Assembly: GCF_000247695.1 (NCBI RefSeq)
Contig: NW_004624734.1
Span: 17,952,651-18,016,650 of the forward strand
Length of the DNA: 64,000 bases
Direction of reading: 5' to 3'
From: Heterocephalus glaber
Taxonomy: Eukaryota; Chordata; Mammalia; Rodentia; Bathyergidae
Shown here: piece after piece, positions 1 through 11,806 of the stretch
Position numbering within the stretch: position 1 is the first letter of the stretch
Layout: each line of letters opens with the position of its first letter
Position numbers and translations under genes: made by a program
The notes under the pieces: model-generated
What the model saw: the letters and a program-made list of their open reading frames with translations, nothing else
Told to the model about the DNA's origin: nothing
The model's database searches: none

Positions 1-917
1 TAGTCAACTCATTCCATTAATTACCTGCCAAAAAGTTTTAATGGGTTTTATAAATGTTAATTATATGTGCCTGCTTGTGTGTTTGGATGCAAATTTTTCA
101 ATTTCTCAATCAACTTAGCTCATAGTCATTGTCCCCAGCAGCCACCAAAACCCTGAAGAGAGGATTTCTAGCCCCACTCACATGGGTACCTTTTCCTGGC
201 AGCCTCCCATTCATGGGTCAGATTGCCATACATGGCTCAATGACACAAGCAGTGTGTGAATGGTTGAGAGTGCTTAGTTCTTACAGATTTCAGGAAATGC
301 ACAGTGTGCCTGGAGACCACACAGAGTGCAGGGATCTGTGACAGAAATGGAGAAAGGGATCCTTGGACTTATGTCTTTGCTGGGTGAAGAGTCATCTAAA
401 CATGCTTTCTGGGAAATGTTTTATTTGATGAGCTTCAAAGCAACCAGGTAGGAGTTTGAAGAGATGACACAGTGATTGCCTGCACTGCACTGAGGAAATT
501 AAGGTGGGAAGGGCACTGTAGAACTATAAATGGCTCAAAGTTAACTGCACCCTCCATTGGGTAAGAGAAAGTTCATCATATAAAATGGATATAAAGGAAA
601 TTAAACGTTGTAAGTATTCACTGCAATATGTTTTGCAGAAGAATAAGTCACAGTGTTTTGTATCTCCTCTGACTTGTATTTTATAGTAAAGCTTCTTTTA
701 ATTGACTTTTCCTATCTATTGTCACGATTTACTTCTCATTTTACAAAATGAGGAACATATACAGGTTAACCTAGGATAAAAAGCTGCGAAGCTCTATATG
801 GAAACCTTGATATGTATGAGAAATTTTAAATAAATGTTATTATCAGTTTGATATTTATCACTTGTAAATCTCTATAAATTTACCGCAAAAGACATGAATT
901 TAGAAAAGAAGAAAAAT
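1..917. other. Unassigned non-coding sequence
   Basis: No recognisable gene or repeat. A 70-residue ORF at 129-341 has no family features. A stretch around 280-330 vaguely recalls MaLR internal sequence, but too weakly to call. Confidence 0.6.
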
Positions 918-1045
918 ATTCATTTATCTATCCATTCAATCGCTCATTACTTGGTGCCATGAGCTATACTTGGAATAGGGGATTAACAAATAAATAAGAC
1001 ATAATATCAGTTCCTACAGAGCTCCAAGTGGCTGAAGAAATGTAA
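918..1045. repeat. L2/MIR-like ancient fragment (tentative)
   Basis: The run from 'cattcaatcgctcatta' through 'cagttcctacagagctcc' follows the layout of the old mammalian repeat that reads roughly 'attcattcaacaaatatttattgagc...agtccctgccctcatggagc'. The match is recalled and heavily decayed. Orientation is not assigned. Confidence 0.4.
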
Positions 1046-1087
1046 CAAGTATCTAGTATTCTAGTAAGGAGTTTAGAACATTTCTCT

Positions 1088-1262
1088 ACATGTTTTCAAC
1101 CACAGAATCTTAATTCCTGTATATAATTTGCCACTAAATTCTTAGTCTATAAAGTGAGGATCTTTATTTAAGTTTCTCATTACTTTTTGTGAAGATTAAA
1201 TACCATATTTAGTAAATGTTGGACATATAGAAATGCCTAACCCACAGTAGTTATTTCTAATA
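1088..1262 (+). repeat. MIR-like SINE fossil
   Basis: The sequence keeps the order of MIR landmarks: a 'cttagtctataaagtgagg' block (MIR: cctcatctgtaaaatgggg), then 'gtgaagattaaat', then 'aatgcctaacccacagtag' near the 3' end. MIR is an old tRNA-derived SINE common to mammals. Divergence is high, so the ends are approximate. Confidence 0.5.
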
Positions 1263-1423
1263 AGAAAATGGGTTTGGGGAACAAAATATTATCAGGGAAA
1301 CTGAGTAGGTAAAGATTTAGTAGCAGGTGGAATTATAGGTGTCTTTATCAAGATCCCAAAATACTTCCTATAGTTTTTCAAGAAGAAAGAATAAATATTT
1401 CATACTTTTTTTCACATGTTGAT

Positions 1424-1731
1424 ATTTTTTGTATTAAATTCTTTTATTGGTACATTGTAGGTATACAACACAATTACATTTCTCATTGGGAATTGTACCT
1501 TTATATAATGCATCTTGGTTCTTATTTTTTCCCCATTCCTAGCCCTCCTTTCATGCCCTCCACCCTTCCCTATTTACAAAGACTTTATTTCCATTTTTTC
1601 CATTTCTCATCATTTTTCCTTTCCCTTCTTCCCTTTCCCTTGCCCCTCCCACTACCCCTACCCCTTTGGACCTTTTCTTCCTATATTACATTATCGATTA
1701 TTCATTCTAATAATTGGTACATTTTAGGTTT
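1424..1731 (-). mobile_element. LINE-1 3' end, 5'-truncated, with target-site duplication
   Basis: Read on the minus strand this is a rodent LINE-1 3' UTR. It has a purine-rich tract, then the 'aagaaccaagatgcat' block, then 'ctacaatgtaccaataaaa' and an A-rich tail at the low-coordinate end. The same tail occurs at 28.6, 31.2 and 36.4 kb. The 10-base direct repeat ACATGTTGAT flanks it at 1414-1423 and 1732-1741 and gives both ends. ORFs predicted through it are translations of the antisense pyrimidine tract and are not genes. Confidence 0.85.
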
Positions 1732-1744
1732 ACATGTTGATCTT

Positions 1745-1970
1745 AAAGGAAGACACAGTCAATATAGAATAAAACAGCGTAATACCAGGGATTGGGGAGA
1801 AATGGTGGGATATTGGTCCAAGATACAAAGATATAGAAAAGTAGGATGAACAAATTGAAACATCCAACACACCACATGAACACTATGACTAATAAAATTA
1901 TATTGTGCTAAGGATTTTTGTTAAATAAATAGATTTTACCTACTCTTTTCACCAAAATGTAACTATTTGA
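1745..1970 (+). repeat. Ancient L1M 3'-end fragment
   Basis: The order 'taataccagggattggggagaaatggtgggat', 'tacaaagatatagaaaagtaggatgaacaa', 'actatgactaataaaattatattgtgcta' and 'ttcaccaaaa' parallels the conserved 3' region of old mammalian L1M elements (accaggggctgggg...gactatagttaataat...ttctcaccac). It is decayed. The younger L1 at 1424-1731 sits immediately to its left. Confidence 0.6.
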
Positions 1971-2261
1971 AATGATACCTACACAAGTTGCTTCACTACA
2001 GTAACCATTTTAGTGTGTATATGTATTTTATAACATCATGCTGTAAATCACACATGAATACAACAAGATTTATTTTAAAACTCCAAAACTCTTTGAGATA
2101 CATAAAATAAGAAGTAGGCATTATTCTGGGGATTGGGTTACATTAATTAAGACAGATATTCTAATTCACCAGGCAGGAACTTCTAGGGCTTATTTCCTAT
2201 TTGGGATGATGGAAGACCTGTTGCTTCAAAGTTGTGTTATTCATTTGTTTGGTTCTTTGCT

Positions 2262-2645
2262 TGTTTCACATAAGGTTCTCCAGAGAAACTTAGGAAGGCC
2301 ATCTATAATTGCTGAGTCACTCTCCTAGACTAATCTTTGCTCCTTATAATACTAAGTACTCTGTCAAGAGGCTTTGTATCTCCCATGTTTGAACATGGGA
2401 AAAATGACCTTGAACTGAACATGCTTAAGAATGTACCTGCCTGTACATGTGATAAGAGTCTTTTCTACATGAATATGTATAAATTCCTCTAATACAGGCT
2501 AGGGGAATGCTGCTCTGTTAGTTTTTCCTGTGCTCTCTTTACTTGTTGAAAATAATAAACCTCTCTTCACCCTTTCATTTCCTTGTTGTGCCTAGTGGCT
2601 TTGCATTCACCAAGAGACAAGTATACTTCATTAAGTTATATTGAG
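2262..2645 (+). repeat. LTR-like block of an endogenous retrovirus (tentative)
   Basis: The block resembles a retroviral LTR. It has 'gaccttgaactgaacatg', then a 'tgctgctctgttagtttttcctgtgctctc' stretch, then a polyadenylation-like 'aataataaacctctcttcaccc', then a T-rich run with 'gtgcctagtggctttgcattc'. No second LTR, internal region or TG...CA boundary was found, so class and limits are uncertain. Confidence 0.45.
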
Positions 2646-3763
2646 ACACTTTAACAGGTCTGGAAAATTAATTTTTTCAGCCCTTAAGCACACAACAATA
2701 TATTCCCCAAGTTTGGGTTAATTGAAAAATTAAAATTCAAGGAAGTTAAAATTGACTTTTGAATTTGATAAACTTAGAATAAATTATAACTATCATTTTC
2801 CAAACTTGTGTGCATTGTTTAATATAACACTTTTCCAGAAAAGATATCAGCATGGTAAAAACATATTTTTTGGCTATACCTAGTTACATTGCTAAAGTGA
2901 AGAACAAAGGCATATATGATTTATAAATGTTAGAAGAGATGTTTTGAATTTTGTCTACAAGAAAGAAGCTGGTGGAAAGTTTACTCAGGGCTATCTTTTT
3001 TAAATTAATAGATTCCTAAGGGACACAAGAGACTAATGTTCCATAACTTATAAATTAAGTGTACTTTGGCTATTCCTACAGAGTTTACAGTTGTAAGTTC
3101 TGAAGGAAGTGGAAGAGGTAGAGGAACAGTTGGAATATTGAAGGGAATATGGGCAAAGTAGATCCAGGGCAGGCAGTAATTTTACGTAGGATGATAATCT
3201 CTATGTGTGTGAGTTCGTGAAAACACATAAAACAGTACATTAGGATATACTTCCTCTATACTCATATTTTAATTTGAGCATGGATTGAGGTAATTTTGAT
3301 AATTTCTGTAGAAAATGCCCAGCAACTTTGGCATGAGTTAATGTGGAGTCATATTATCAATATCAATGTCTCCTCAAATATCAGAAATCAACTTTTTATT
3401 AGCTTAGAAAATACCCCAAACCTTGAAGATTGCCTCAAATGAATGATTACTGAAATTTTAGAGTTTACAAAGAATTTTCACTCTAAAATAGTCCACGGCC
3501 CTATCCTGTACTTATCAATACCTCTTATATATCCATAACTTTCAGAGTGATAATTAATCATGCCTTAAATATATTTACTCAAATACTAGTACAAGTAAGG
3601 AAACTGATTAGTCACACTGATATAATGACAATAACAGCCAAGTCAGATTGGGAAACATTGCTTAACATAGATGGTTTTCAACCTCATGATTTATAAATAC
3701 ATCATACTCTTGAGTTACATAGGTGTTGTAGGACACATTTATTTAAGATCAAAAGTAAAACAA
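2646..3763. other. Unassigned AT-rich sequence
   Basis: No gene and no repeat I can name. The interval is AT-rich without long ORFs. Confidence 0.55.
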
Positions 3764-4214
3764 TGTTTGATGATTAATTTTATGTGTCAAATTTTGTAGG
3801 CTTTAGAGCCAAGTTGTTTTGGTCTAATGCTAATATAGATGTTGCTATGAAGGTAATTTTTAGATGTGATTAACTTGACATCAGTAGTCTTTAAATGAAT
3901 TAGATTACACTTCATAATGTTGATGGGCTTTATCCAAGCAGCAGAAGGCTATAAAGTTAAACCCTGAGGTTCTGAAGGAAGAAGAATTTTACACTAAGGT
4001 GGCAGAATGGAAACTGCTTGCATCTTTAGACTGCTGGTCTCTGCTGGAGATTTTAGACCAGAATGAAACATTATCCCCAGAACATTAATTTCCAGTCTGC
4101 CTGTCTTCCCTATAAATTTCAGACTTGTTAGCTACCACTACATAAGCCTATGTCTGAAAACAAGCCTTTCAAAGACATAGCTAAATAGGATGGATAGATA
4201 GATAGATAGACAGG

Positions 4215-4262
<48 letters not shown>

Positions 4263-4330
4263 CAGATGAGTGTTTTGTTCCTCCACAAGGCAGAACTTTA
4301 ATTTATAATACAGGGTACATAACAAGTACA
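3764..4330 (+). repeat. MLT2-like ERVL LTR
   Basis: It opens with 'tgattaattttatgtgtcaaattttg' and continues with 'ttagatgtgattaac', 'catcagtag', 'gggctttatccaagcagcagaagg' and repeated 'gactgctgg...agaccagaat' blocks. These are the landmarks of MLT2-class LTRs (tgattaattttatgtgtcaacttgactg...gatgagattaac...gggcctcatccaatcagttgaagg). The GATA array near its right end lies where MLT2 LTRs often carry a simple-repeat stretch before the terminal 'ttctgtttctctggag' block, here 'tttgttcctccacaagg'. Confidence 0.7.
4191..4267. repeat. (GATA)n microsatellite
   Basis: An almost pure tetranucleotide array with a few interruptions (gacaggta near the left, gacagatga at the right). The minus-strand ORF reading repeated SIYL residues is an artefact of the array. 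Confidence 0.97.
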
Positions 4331-4334
4331 TCAT

Positions 4335-5540
4335 ATTTCAAAATCTATCACTTGACATGAGACTAGACTTTGGCAGGTGTCTTTTAGAATCACTGAATTT
4401 TTAAAGTATAATAATAAAGAAAAGATGTACCTTGTAGGGAAACAGTTTATCACCCATCCTTCTTGTCACTGACTACCTATGTGATGCTCACCAAATACTG
4501 CCTAAGTGTATTCATCTATACAATGGCAAAACTAACTTAGCTCATCTCTGCACACCTTTCCTGATCTAAATTACATAATCTCTACCATCCAGTATTGGCA
4601 GTTACCTTCTCCAGAAGGACTGAGATATATGAAGATTCCCTCATGTATATGACTTGTATAGGCAGAAATCAGATTGACCAAATACATTTTTGAAATATAT
4701 TAAGACATAAACTGGTAAGGAGTATGAAGGATGTATGAATAAGGAATACATAAGTAGCCGAAATAAATTAGATCAGTTTATTAAAGTGCAATAAACAATA
4801 GAAATCCTGGTACCCACCATCCCCAAATGAAGGAATTTCTTACTGTTGGTTTTATTTGTTAGTTTGGTCTATTTGTTCTAGCTTCATTAACAATCAGGTC
4901 ACTGTTGGATATACAAAGATTTATGGGTTTGCAGCCTTGGCACAGGTTGATATAAGGTCATGAAACTTCTGACCACTTTTCCTCTAGTTCCACAATAATT
5001 CTGATCAATAATATGAAGTTTTTGAAAATGTGATTTTAAACTGTGAGGACAGTGTGCTACCACTGATATTTCATATTATCTACCATCTTCAGTGATGGAA
5101 GATGACTGTAGCCTGACCTAGTAGCCCTGGCATTTAAGAATTTAAGAAAATATTCATCAGAAACAAGTGTACCTTTGTAGAATGTAATAAAAATAATGTT
5201 AACTTAGTTTTTTTCTCACGATGGTGCAAGAGTAATAATATCAGTAGTAATAATAATATCAAAGTGGGAGTACATAGTATATAGAAATCATTGATACAAT
5301 TGAAATCTAGACAAAAGAATAAAGCTAGGTACTATTACAAAATATATCTAATGAGTTAGATCGGCTTATGAGAAAGTTACAAAATATGATATCCCTGCTG
5401 AAGGATGTCATTAACCTTCTTCTTCATGTAGGTTCATATTCTTAGAGTGAATCAAATGAGACGTTATGAACTGAATTAATTGGCCATGCCCTTCTGGAGT
5501 ATATTGTTCCTTTACTAGTGTTAACCTGTGTTAGGAAGTT
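4335..5540. other. Unassigned non-coding sequence
   Basis: No convincing gene, RNA or named repeat was seen. A short ATA/AAT-rich stretch lies near 5235-5265. Confidence 0.5.
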
Positions 5541-5544
5541 TGAC

Positions 5545-5702
5545 CCCCAACTCAGCAGCAGCTGAATACCCTGGGAATTTGCTAGAAGTGTAGACTCCTG
5601 GGCCCCATCTGAGACCGCCCGATCGGGAAACAGAAGGAACCAGCCTCTGTATTTGCACAAACACTCCGGCAACTCTGATCTCACCAGAGCCTGAGAAACA
5701 AT
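5545..5702 (-). mobile_element. MER5A-like hAT-Charlie DNA transposon fossil
   Basis: The plus strand reads 'ctgggaatttgctagaagtgtagactcctgggcccca', then 'gaaacagaaggaaccagcctctgtatttgcacaaacactcc', then 'ctctgatctcaccagagcctgagaaaca'. This is the reverse-complement layout of MER5A (cacctgggaacttgttagaaatg...gggcccca...aatctg...caagc...gattctgatgc...gtttgagaa). It is non-coding. A 164-codon minus-strand ORF at 5442-5936 runs through it by chance. Confidence 0.7.
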
Positions 5703-5705
5703 GCA

Positions 5706-7615
5706 CTCAATCCACACTGATGGATGCCTAAACTGATCAAAACTTCCAAAAATATCCATGGGAAAATATAATTTGCTCTTTTCCATATTCATGTAAAGCT
5801 GGAAACATCTAGCAAACACCAGCAAGCAAACAAACAAAAATAAGTGAAGGGATTTTAAAATGTGCACATAGAAGCAGTACTTCTTCTGATTCTGCTGACT
5901 GGAAATTAAGTCTACAGGAAGAAAGTTGTGACTCAATTGTGGATCCTTTCCCTGTGATCTCAGATGATTTAAGTTTTTAATATTTATTCATCTTAGATCT
6001 ACACAGACAGCTAGTATAAAATCAGAATATTACATCTTGGTCACTGAAGAACAAATTCATGTAGTTCAAATGTTTTTCTTTCACTTTTATATACATCTTC
6101 ATCATTAAATAGCTAGTTCAAACACTCAGTGTATAAGTTTTGAAGAAGGAATTTATTAAATACATATTAAAATCAGTGTTAGGTAGTTAGAATCAATGCT
6201 TAAACAAAACAGATAAGGGCCATTTGGAACCTTGATTAAAATTAACCAGAAATAATGATTTATGCTGGAGAAAAAAGTCATATAAATATATAACACTAAT
6301 ATATCTGAATTGTACAACACTTTAACTCCACTTCTTAATGATTCGCTATTTTAAGAACCGGAGACAGTTTTAGAAATATCAGTATTATTACCATATGCTA
6401 GAAATAATGCTTCAAGCCCTTGATTCAAAATCTTTAATGTTTTCAAACAATCCATAATTAAAAAGTCCACCTACATCCAACTCCAGAAATGATTTCATAA
6501 TGCAAACTTAATTGGCTGTTATTAGCAGAACTAGATTAACTAGCTTGTTGTGACTGTGATGAGTTTATCTATTATGCTCATAATTAGGACTCCCATAGCC
6601 AACAAGCCCAGAGGGGCTCAGAGCCCAGTCCCCTCTGTTGCCAAGAGCCACTTACACGTTCTTAAATCATCAAGGGTCTACCCTTGCAGTCTCCAAGAGT
6701 CACTACCACCCCCATTTCCCTCTTTATATTTCTAATCTACAATGTGGATTAATTTGCTTTCTGGGAACCACAAGGGGCTAAAGCCTTTTTGCATGGGGTT
6801 GTTTGCTTTTCTCAGAAGAATGCAAATCGCTCTAAGAAGCTGGAGCTAGGGAACTAGGGGCTGGGGACCGGGATCACTGCACTGTTATTCACAAACACTG
6901 AGAGGCCAAGCAGTCTTCTGAAATATTAGTCTTTGAAATACATCCTGCCAGTTTATTATTATTGTTGTTGATGAGGTACGTTTAGGCAATTTTACATGTA
7001 CCCCATATATTTTACAACCTCCCTTTTCCTTCTTTTGATCCTCCTCTGGGAATAGATAAAACCGACTCTTCTAATTCTATATTCAGAAGAGGAGCTGAAT
7101 TACATGTCTGTCCAAAGTAATTTTCATAGCTAGTGCATCTTAGCTACAAATGTTACAAAGATCAATTTTATTCAAACATTTAAAAAAGTGACTCTAAGTT
7201 GTTATAGGTAAGTTGTCACAGGAGGGTTCATCACTAATAAGTTATTTGTAAATAAAGCCAGTGCTAACATTTTTCAACAACTGGACAGCTTTAAAAATCC
7301 AGATCCTTAGGTTGCATTCAACAACTTCCAAAGGCAGCCAAAGTTGAGAATAACAGTAGAGTGATTTTGCACTTATTCTGTAAAGATAAACAGAACAGAA
7401 TATCTGGTTAAATATATTTGTAGCCAATTTTTATTTCCAACAGACAATTTCTTGGATTGCAATAAAAGAGACTATTTTTTGCATTTATTGATTTAGGACT
7501 AATCAATCAAAAGATAAGAATGAGACCTATCAGGTTATTTCAGGGCCTTCTGTAGACTGTGCCATTCACCCCCCATTATATAAGAGTCAAAGATTTTTCA
7601 GCCCTTAGGCTCCTG
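5706..7615. other. Unassigned sequence with a GC-richer block at about 6590-6900
   Basis: Mostly AT-rich. Between about 6590 and 6900 the base composition is visibly more balanced and the text matches no repeat I recognise. It includes 'agaatgcaaat', an octamer-like motif. ORFs there are short. Confidence 0.45.
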
Positions 7616-7620
7616 TTTTG

Positions 7621-7793
7621 AAGAAGTTCTGCCACTTATTTTCGGTACAATTTTGGGCAATTATGCTAATCTTTATAATTGGGATAACATTACTACCTGC
7701 TTCATAGTGTCAATAGGTTGCAGGAAAGTCTTTAAAGTAGCAGAGAAAAAGCTAGCATAAAATAAGGACTCATTAAATATTTGATATTATCAT
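7621..7793 (+). repeat. MIR SINE fossil
   Basis: Landmarks in order: 'gttctgccacttatt', 'ttttgggcaatta', 'aattgggataacattactacctgcttcatag', 'ggttgcaggaaag', 'gctagcataaaataaggactcattaaatatttgatattat'. These correspond to MIR 'gctctgccacttac', 'cttgggcaagtta', 'aatggggataataatagtacctacctcatag' and the terminal 'ctggcacatagtaagcgctcaataaatg'. Confidence 0.8.
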
Positions 7794-7953
7794 AGGCATG
7801 AGTCCAATCTAGATATTATACATTTTGAGACAAATTGAAGATGTATCCTTCTTTTTTTGGTATTAGTTATTGAATTACCACCACTGTCAATTTATTATAC
7901 CATATCACAAAAATGCAGAAGATTTTCTTGTTCGATATGCAGAGGTTGAAATG

Positions 7954-7982
<29 letters not shown>
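7954..7982. repeat. (CT)n microsatellite
   Basis: An uninterrupted CT dinucleotide run. Confidence 0.97.
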
Positions 7983-7984
<2 letters not shown>

Positions 7985-8154
7985 GCCAAAGGCTCTGAAA
8001 ACATAGCACTTTCCTTTGTGTTTGGGGTAGAGATCTTTCAGTTCGGTCTATTTGCTTGGTTCCCTTCCATTCTCTTAGAGTAAATATTCTGCAAATGCTG
8101 GTTTCTGGGGTTTTTTTAGGAAGATGTCCTGTGGGAGAGAAGTAGACTTTTTAA

Positions 8155-8492
8155 AAATTAATTAAGTTTATTGGTACAGTTTAGATATACACAATGATCA
8201 CATTCATCATAAGGAACTTGTACTTGTACATGACATATTTTGCTGATTCTTTTTGCCGCATTCTCCTATCCTCCCTTCAACCCCTCTTCCCCTCCTTATT
8301 TACAAAAACTGTCTCCATTTTTTCCTTCTTTTCTCACTTTTTTGCCTTTTCCTTTTCTTCCTTTCTCCCTCTCCCTTTCCTAGTTCCCTTTCCCATTTGA
8401 ACATTTTTTTCCTATTTCACAATATCTGTTATACATTTTATTTTTTGTTTACACTTTCGGTTTTGACTTTCCTTTTGTTCATTTTCTCTCCA
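8155..8492 (-). mobile_element. LINE-1 3' end, 5'-truncated
   Basis: The left edge reads 'taagtttattggtacagtttagatatac', the complement of the L1 tail 'gtaccaataaaa'. It is followed by the long pyrimidine stretch that is the purine-rich 3' UTR on the minus strand. Same family as the copies at 1.4, 28.3, 31.1 and 36.2 kb. No clear target-site duplication was found. Confidence 0.8.
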
Positions 8493-8494
8493 TA

Positions 8495-10570
8495 GAATCT
8501 GATTACGAAAGCTGATGTCTGTGCATGAACACTCACAGCTGTGGAGTGACACACAGCATAACACTGCCTCTTCCTAAGGCCATTCTAAAAATTCCACATC
8601 CTGCCTAGATTTAATTATTCATCACACTAATTCTCTTCATAAACATGAAACACAATATCTTAGGGTAACCATATTAAATATGATAATCCAGAAAGAAAAG
8701 AGAAATATTATTTTTAAAGAACGAAGGAAAGAAACATAATTTTAAAAAGCTCCTTCAGGAGGCTACAAGCAAGATAATGAAACTATTGTAGGAAAATACT
8801 CAGTCTACAGTAAAAAGGTCTACACCTTCTGTTTTAAGTTTCACCAAAGGTTGATTCTATCATTTGAGAAGACTCATTAGAAGCCCAAAAAATAAAATGT
8901 ATGCTGCCTGCCATGTTAAATTTGAATTTTTGATGAAGAATGATTTTAGATAAAATGTTTTCTATATCTTCAAAAATATTACGTCACATACATATTACTC
9001 AAAAAATTTTGTTTCTAAAATTAACAATTAATTATAAGTCCTGTGTTTTGATTCCTAATTTGGCAATCTTAATTTAAGTCACAAGATAATATTTTGTGGG
9101 TTTTTTTTTTTTCACTAGAAACATTGTAAGGGTTTTTAACTGCTGAAAAGTAATGCTGTTTATTTGGTCTAAATACATGAAACAAGGTGAACGCTGCTGA
9201 AACTAGAAATTGCACCCCTTCTAGATATAAGTAGATCTGTTCTCTAGACTGAAATCCATTTTCTCAGAATGCAAGTTCAAAGGCAAAAATTTATCATGAA
9301 GTTTTCATAATGACATTTTATTTTCTTTGATTTGCTTGCCAAAATTATTTGCAGTGATGAATATACACATTAAAATATTGTATTTCTCGAATTTACTGCA
9401 TACAGTCCATGTTTATTTTTAATTTACTATGAGCAATCCAATTTTTACTTAAGAAATAAATTACATGGTTCTGAACATATATGTACTAGAATTATTTTAC
9501 ATTACTCTCTGACTATCTATTCTGTGAAAGCTATTAACCAAAATTAACTGCACAGAACTTTGCCATGGCTTTAAGCAAAATGTGGAAAGTGTGTGCTTTT
9601 GGGATTTCCTCTTCCTCTTTCAGGATTGTGATCTCAAGCAATTAATTTAAGGAAGACTTGATTCATGGTCAATAATATAGGGATAATAATCTTATCAAAT
9701 CATAGATGTTTGCTAGAATTAAATTTAACACTGATTTATATGAAGTATAAAGTTTAACATAAAGTATTTTAGAGAATAGTGATTTTTTATTATTAATATT
9801 AATTATCAAATTACATCCTGAGATAGTGGTTAGCATATATTTTCCTTCATCAGCAAACCAAACTTTAATAATCTGGTTATTTCTATACAATAGAATTAGA
9901 AGTTTCCAGAGAAAAGGGTGGCTAATTATGGCCAGAAATTGAATTCTCCATATGGAACAGCCTGTGTAGTAAAAAACAAAAATCAGAATTGACCATAGTG
10001 AGGAAGCGCTATCTAAGGATTTTTGTTTCAGTAGCTTCACTCCACTGATACTTGACAGGATCAGATCTGTAATTTTCAGCAGAGATCTCCATATGACCAT
10101 ATACATATGTAAATTATTTAGAAGATACTCTTATTGCAAAATGACCTACATACTTGACAATTAGTAAAGAATGGCTGAATCAACATCTAAGAATGAGTAC
10201 CATACTATTAACTGTCAGATAATTATTTCATGTGATAATATCTGTAAATATATAAAATATATGTACATATTTATTATATGAAATTGTTATTTTTTTACTT
10301 GCAAAATTGCTGATTTAATCTGAGTTTTCTCCTCTGTTCCGTTTCTGACATTTTTTTCTCTCACCTAGTCTGCTCTTTTCTCACATCTATTCTGTTGCAC
10401 AAGGATGCTTCTTTACATCAAGGCCCTAAATATTTTTCTTCAAACACATTCAGCTTTTGCTCACCTATTTCATTAAAAGTTATCTTGAAGTAGCAAGTTT
10501 TAATCCACAATAAGAGAGTTTTGCTTCCCTCCTCTATAGACTGAAAAACACCATCGACTTTTTAGACCAG
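8495..10570. other. Unassigned AT-rich sequence
   Basis: No named repeat or gene. A 145-codon minus-strand ORF (9669-10106) is low-complexity in composition and has no domain features. Confidence 0.5.
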
Positions 10571-10576
10571 CAAATT

Positions 10577-10680
10577 TCTTCTTTTTTCTTCTCTCCCTCT
10601 CATCTTCCCTTTCTTCCTTCTTCCCTTTCTTCCTCCCTAATTCCCTCACTTCAATTTTTCCCTTCTTTTCTCCCTCTTAT
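10577..10680. repeat. Pyrimidine-rich low-complexity tract
   Basis: A continuous C/T-dominated stretch (ttcttttttcttctctccc... to ...ttctccctctt) without a fixed unit. It could be a decayed LINE-1 3' UTR in minus orientation, but no 'gtaccaataaa' tail was seen. Confidence 0.6.
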
Positions 10681-11147
10681 TTGTTGACTGATCATTCGAT
10701 GCAGAAGCTCCATTTGTGCTAGGACCTTGGATGCCCAGCAGTCTCCCTTTGGGTAAGCATTTTCTCTTTGTCCTGTACTTTCTTTTTTTGTCCTGTACTT
10801 TTCATGTGCTGCGATCATGGCTTCTGTGATCCAACTACACATTCTTAGCCAAAACACAATGATTTCCTCACTCTTTTTGACTAGATGTGCATAATTTTGA
10901 TTACTGGAAAAAAACTGAGCACAGATCAAAGCCATAATCTAACGTTACTAAAGTTTTAACCCCTTAAATATTTAGCACTCGCTGTCAATTGGAAGACAGA
11001 ATCTCTTCAAGATGTTTCCATCCTTTAATCTCTTTACCATTATTTTTAGTCAGTAACTGAAACATTGGATAAAGGAGCACCATGCAGTGCTTGTAATCTC
11101 TCAAGCAAATACATCATCCTGGGTTTGTATAAAAACATAAAGGCTTT

Positions 11148-11294
11148 GCCGGAAATGGTGGTGGACATCTGTAATCCCAGCACTGGAGAGCCTGAGGCAG
11201 AAGGACTGTCATGAGTTTGAGGCCAGCCTGAAGTACATAGTGATTTCAAGGCCAGTCTAAACTACATATGAGACCCTGTTTGTTTGTTTTTTAA
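11148..11294 (+). repeat. B1 SINE (7SL-derived)
   Basis: The element starts 'gccggaaatggtggtggaca' and continues 'tgtaatcccagcactgg...gcctgaggcagaaggactg...gagtttgaggccagcctg', the 7SL/B1 head and pol III box regions. It has the internal duplication typical of rodent B1: 'ggccagcctgaagtacatag' is followed by 'aaggccagtctaaactacat'. Approximate flanking repeats are AAAGGCTTTG on the left and AAAGCCTTG on the right. The A-rich tail has decayed. Confidence 0.88.
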
Positions 11295-11427
11295 AGCCTT
11301 GAATAGTGACAAAAGTAATTTAACAATGAATTAATAATAAATTATTATATCAAATTATATATAGATACAAACCTAATTTACAAAACAAACCCTTGGAATA
11401 TATACTTATTTTTTGGCCCGCATTTAT

Positions 11428-11806
11428 GTCAGCATCCAGACACTAAAACAAACACCTGAATAATGAACTTATAAAATAAATGATTACTGTTGGCTCATAG
11501 GTTTAGAGATTTTAATACATGATCAGATGGAACCATTACTTTTAGACCTCTGTTGAGGGGATATCAGCTGGCATTGGGAAGGAGTGGGTGTGGCAATAAA
11601 CCTCCCCCGCTCATGGGCAGGAAACCAAAAAAGCCAAAGAGCAAGAGAACAGGGTCCAACTACCTTCTAGGGCACCTCTCCATTGGTCTAAAGACCTTCT
11701 GCTATGCCCCACCTCTGAAATTTTCCAAACCTTTCCAATAGCAGGAAGCTGTAGACCTAGCCTGTAGTACTGGCCTTTGAAAGACATTCAAGACTGAACT
11801 ATAGTG
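11428..11806 (-). repeat. MaLR 3' LTR
   Basis: Downstream LTR of the minus-strand MaLR element. It aligns with the copy at 13235-13626 through 'acactaaaacaaacacctgaat', 'gttggctcataggttt' and 'gaaagacattcaaga'. Confidence 0.75.

Noticed and set aside
129..480. Possible MaLR internal sequence
   Set aside because: Only a few words around 280-330 resemble it. No LTR lies nearby and the order of blocks does not hold.
5442..5936. 164-codon minus-strand ORF
   Set aside because: It overlaps a MER5A-like transposon fossil, has no recognisable domain, and its composition is that of translated non-coding DNA.
8194..8495. Phe/Pro/Leu-rich ORFs, resembling membrane proteins
   Set aside because: Translations of the antisense purine tract of a LINE-1 3' UTR. 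The same artefact occurs at 1493-1849, 28124-28597 and 53585-53859.
9669..10106. 145-codon minus-strand ORF
   Set aside because: Low-complexity composition rich in Ile, Leu and Ser, no domain, no splice or promoter context. In AT-rich DNA on this scale such an ORF is expected by chance.
10651..10935. 94-codon minus-strand ORF
   Set aside because: No family features. It begins in unassigned DNA and runs into a pyrimidine tract. The small tandem repeat of 'ttgtcctgtactt' at about 10766-10802 is simple duplication noise.
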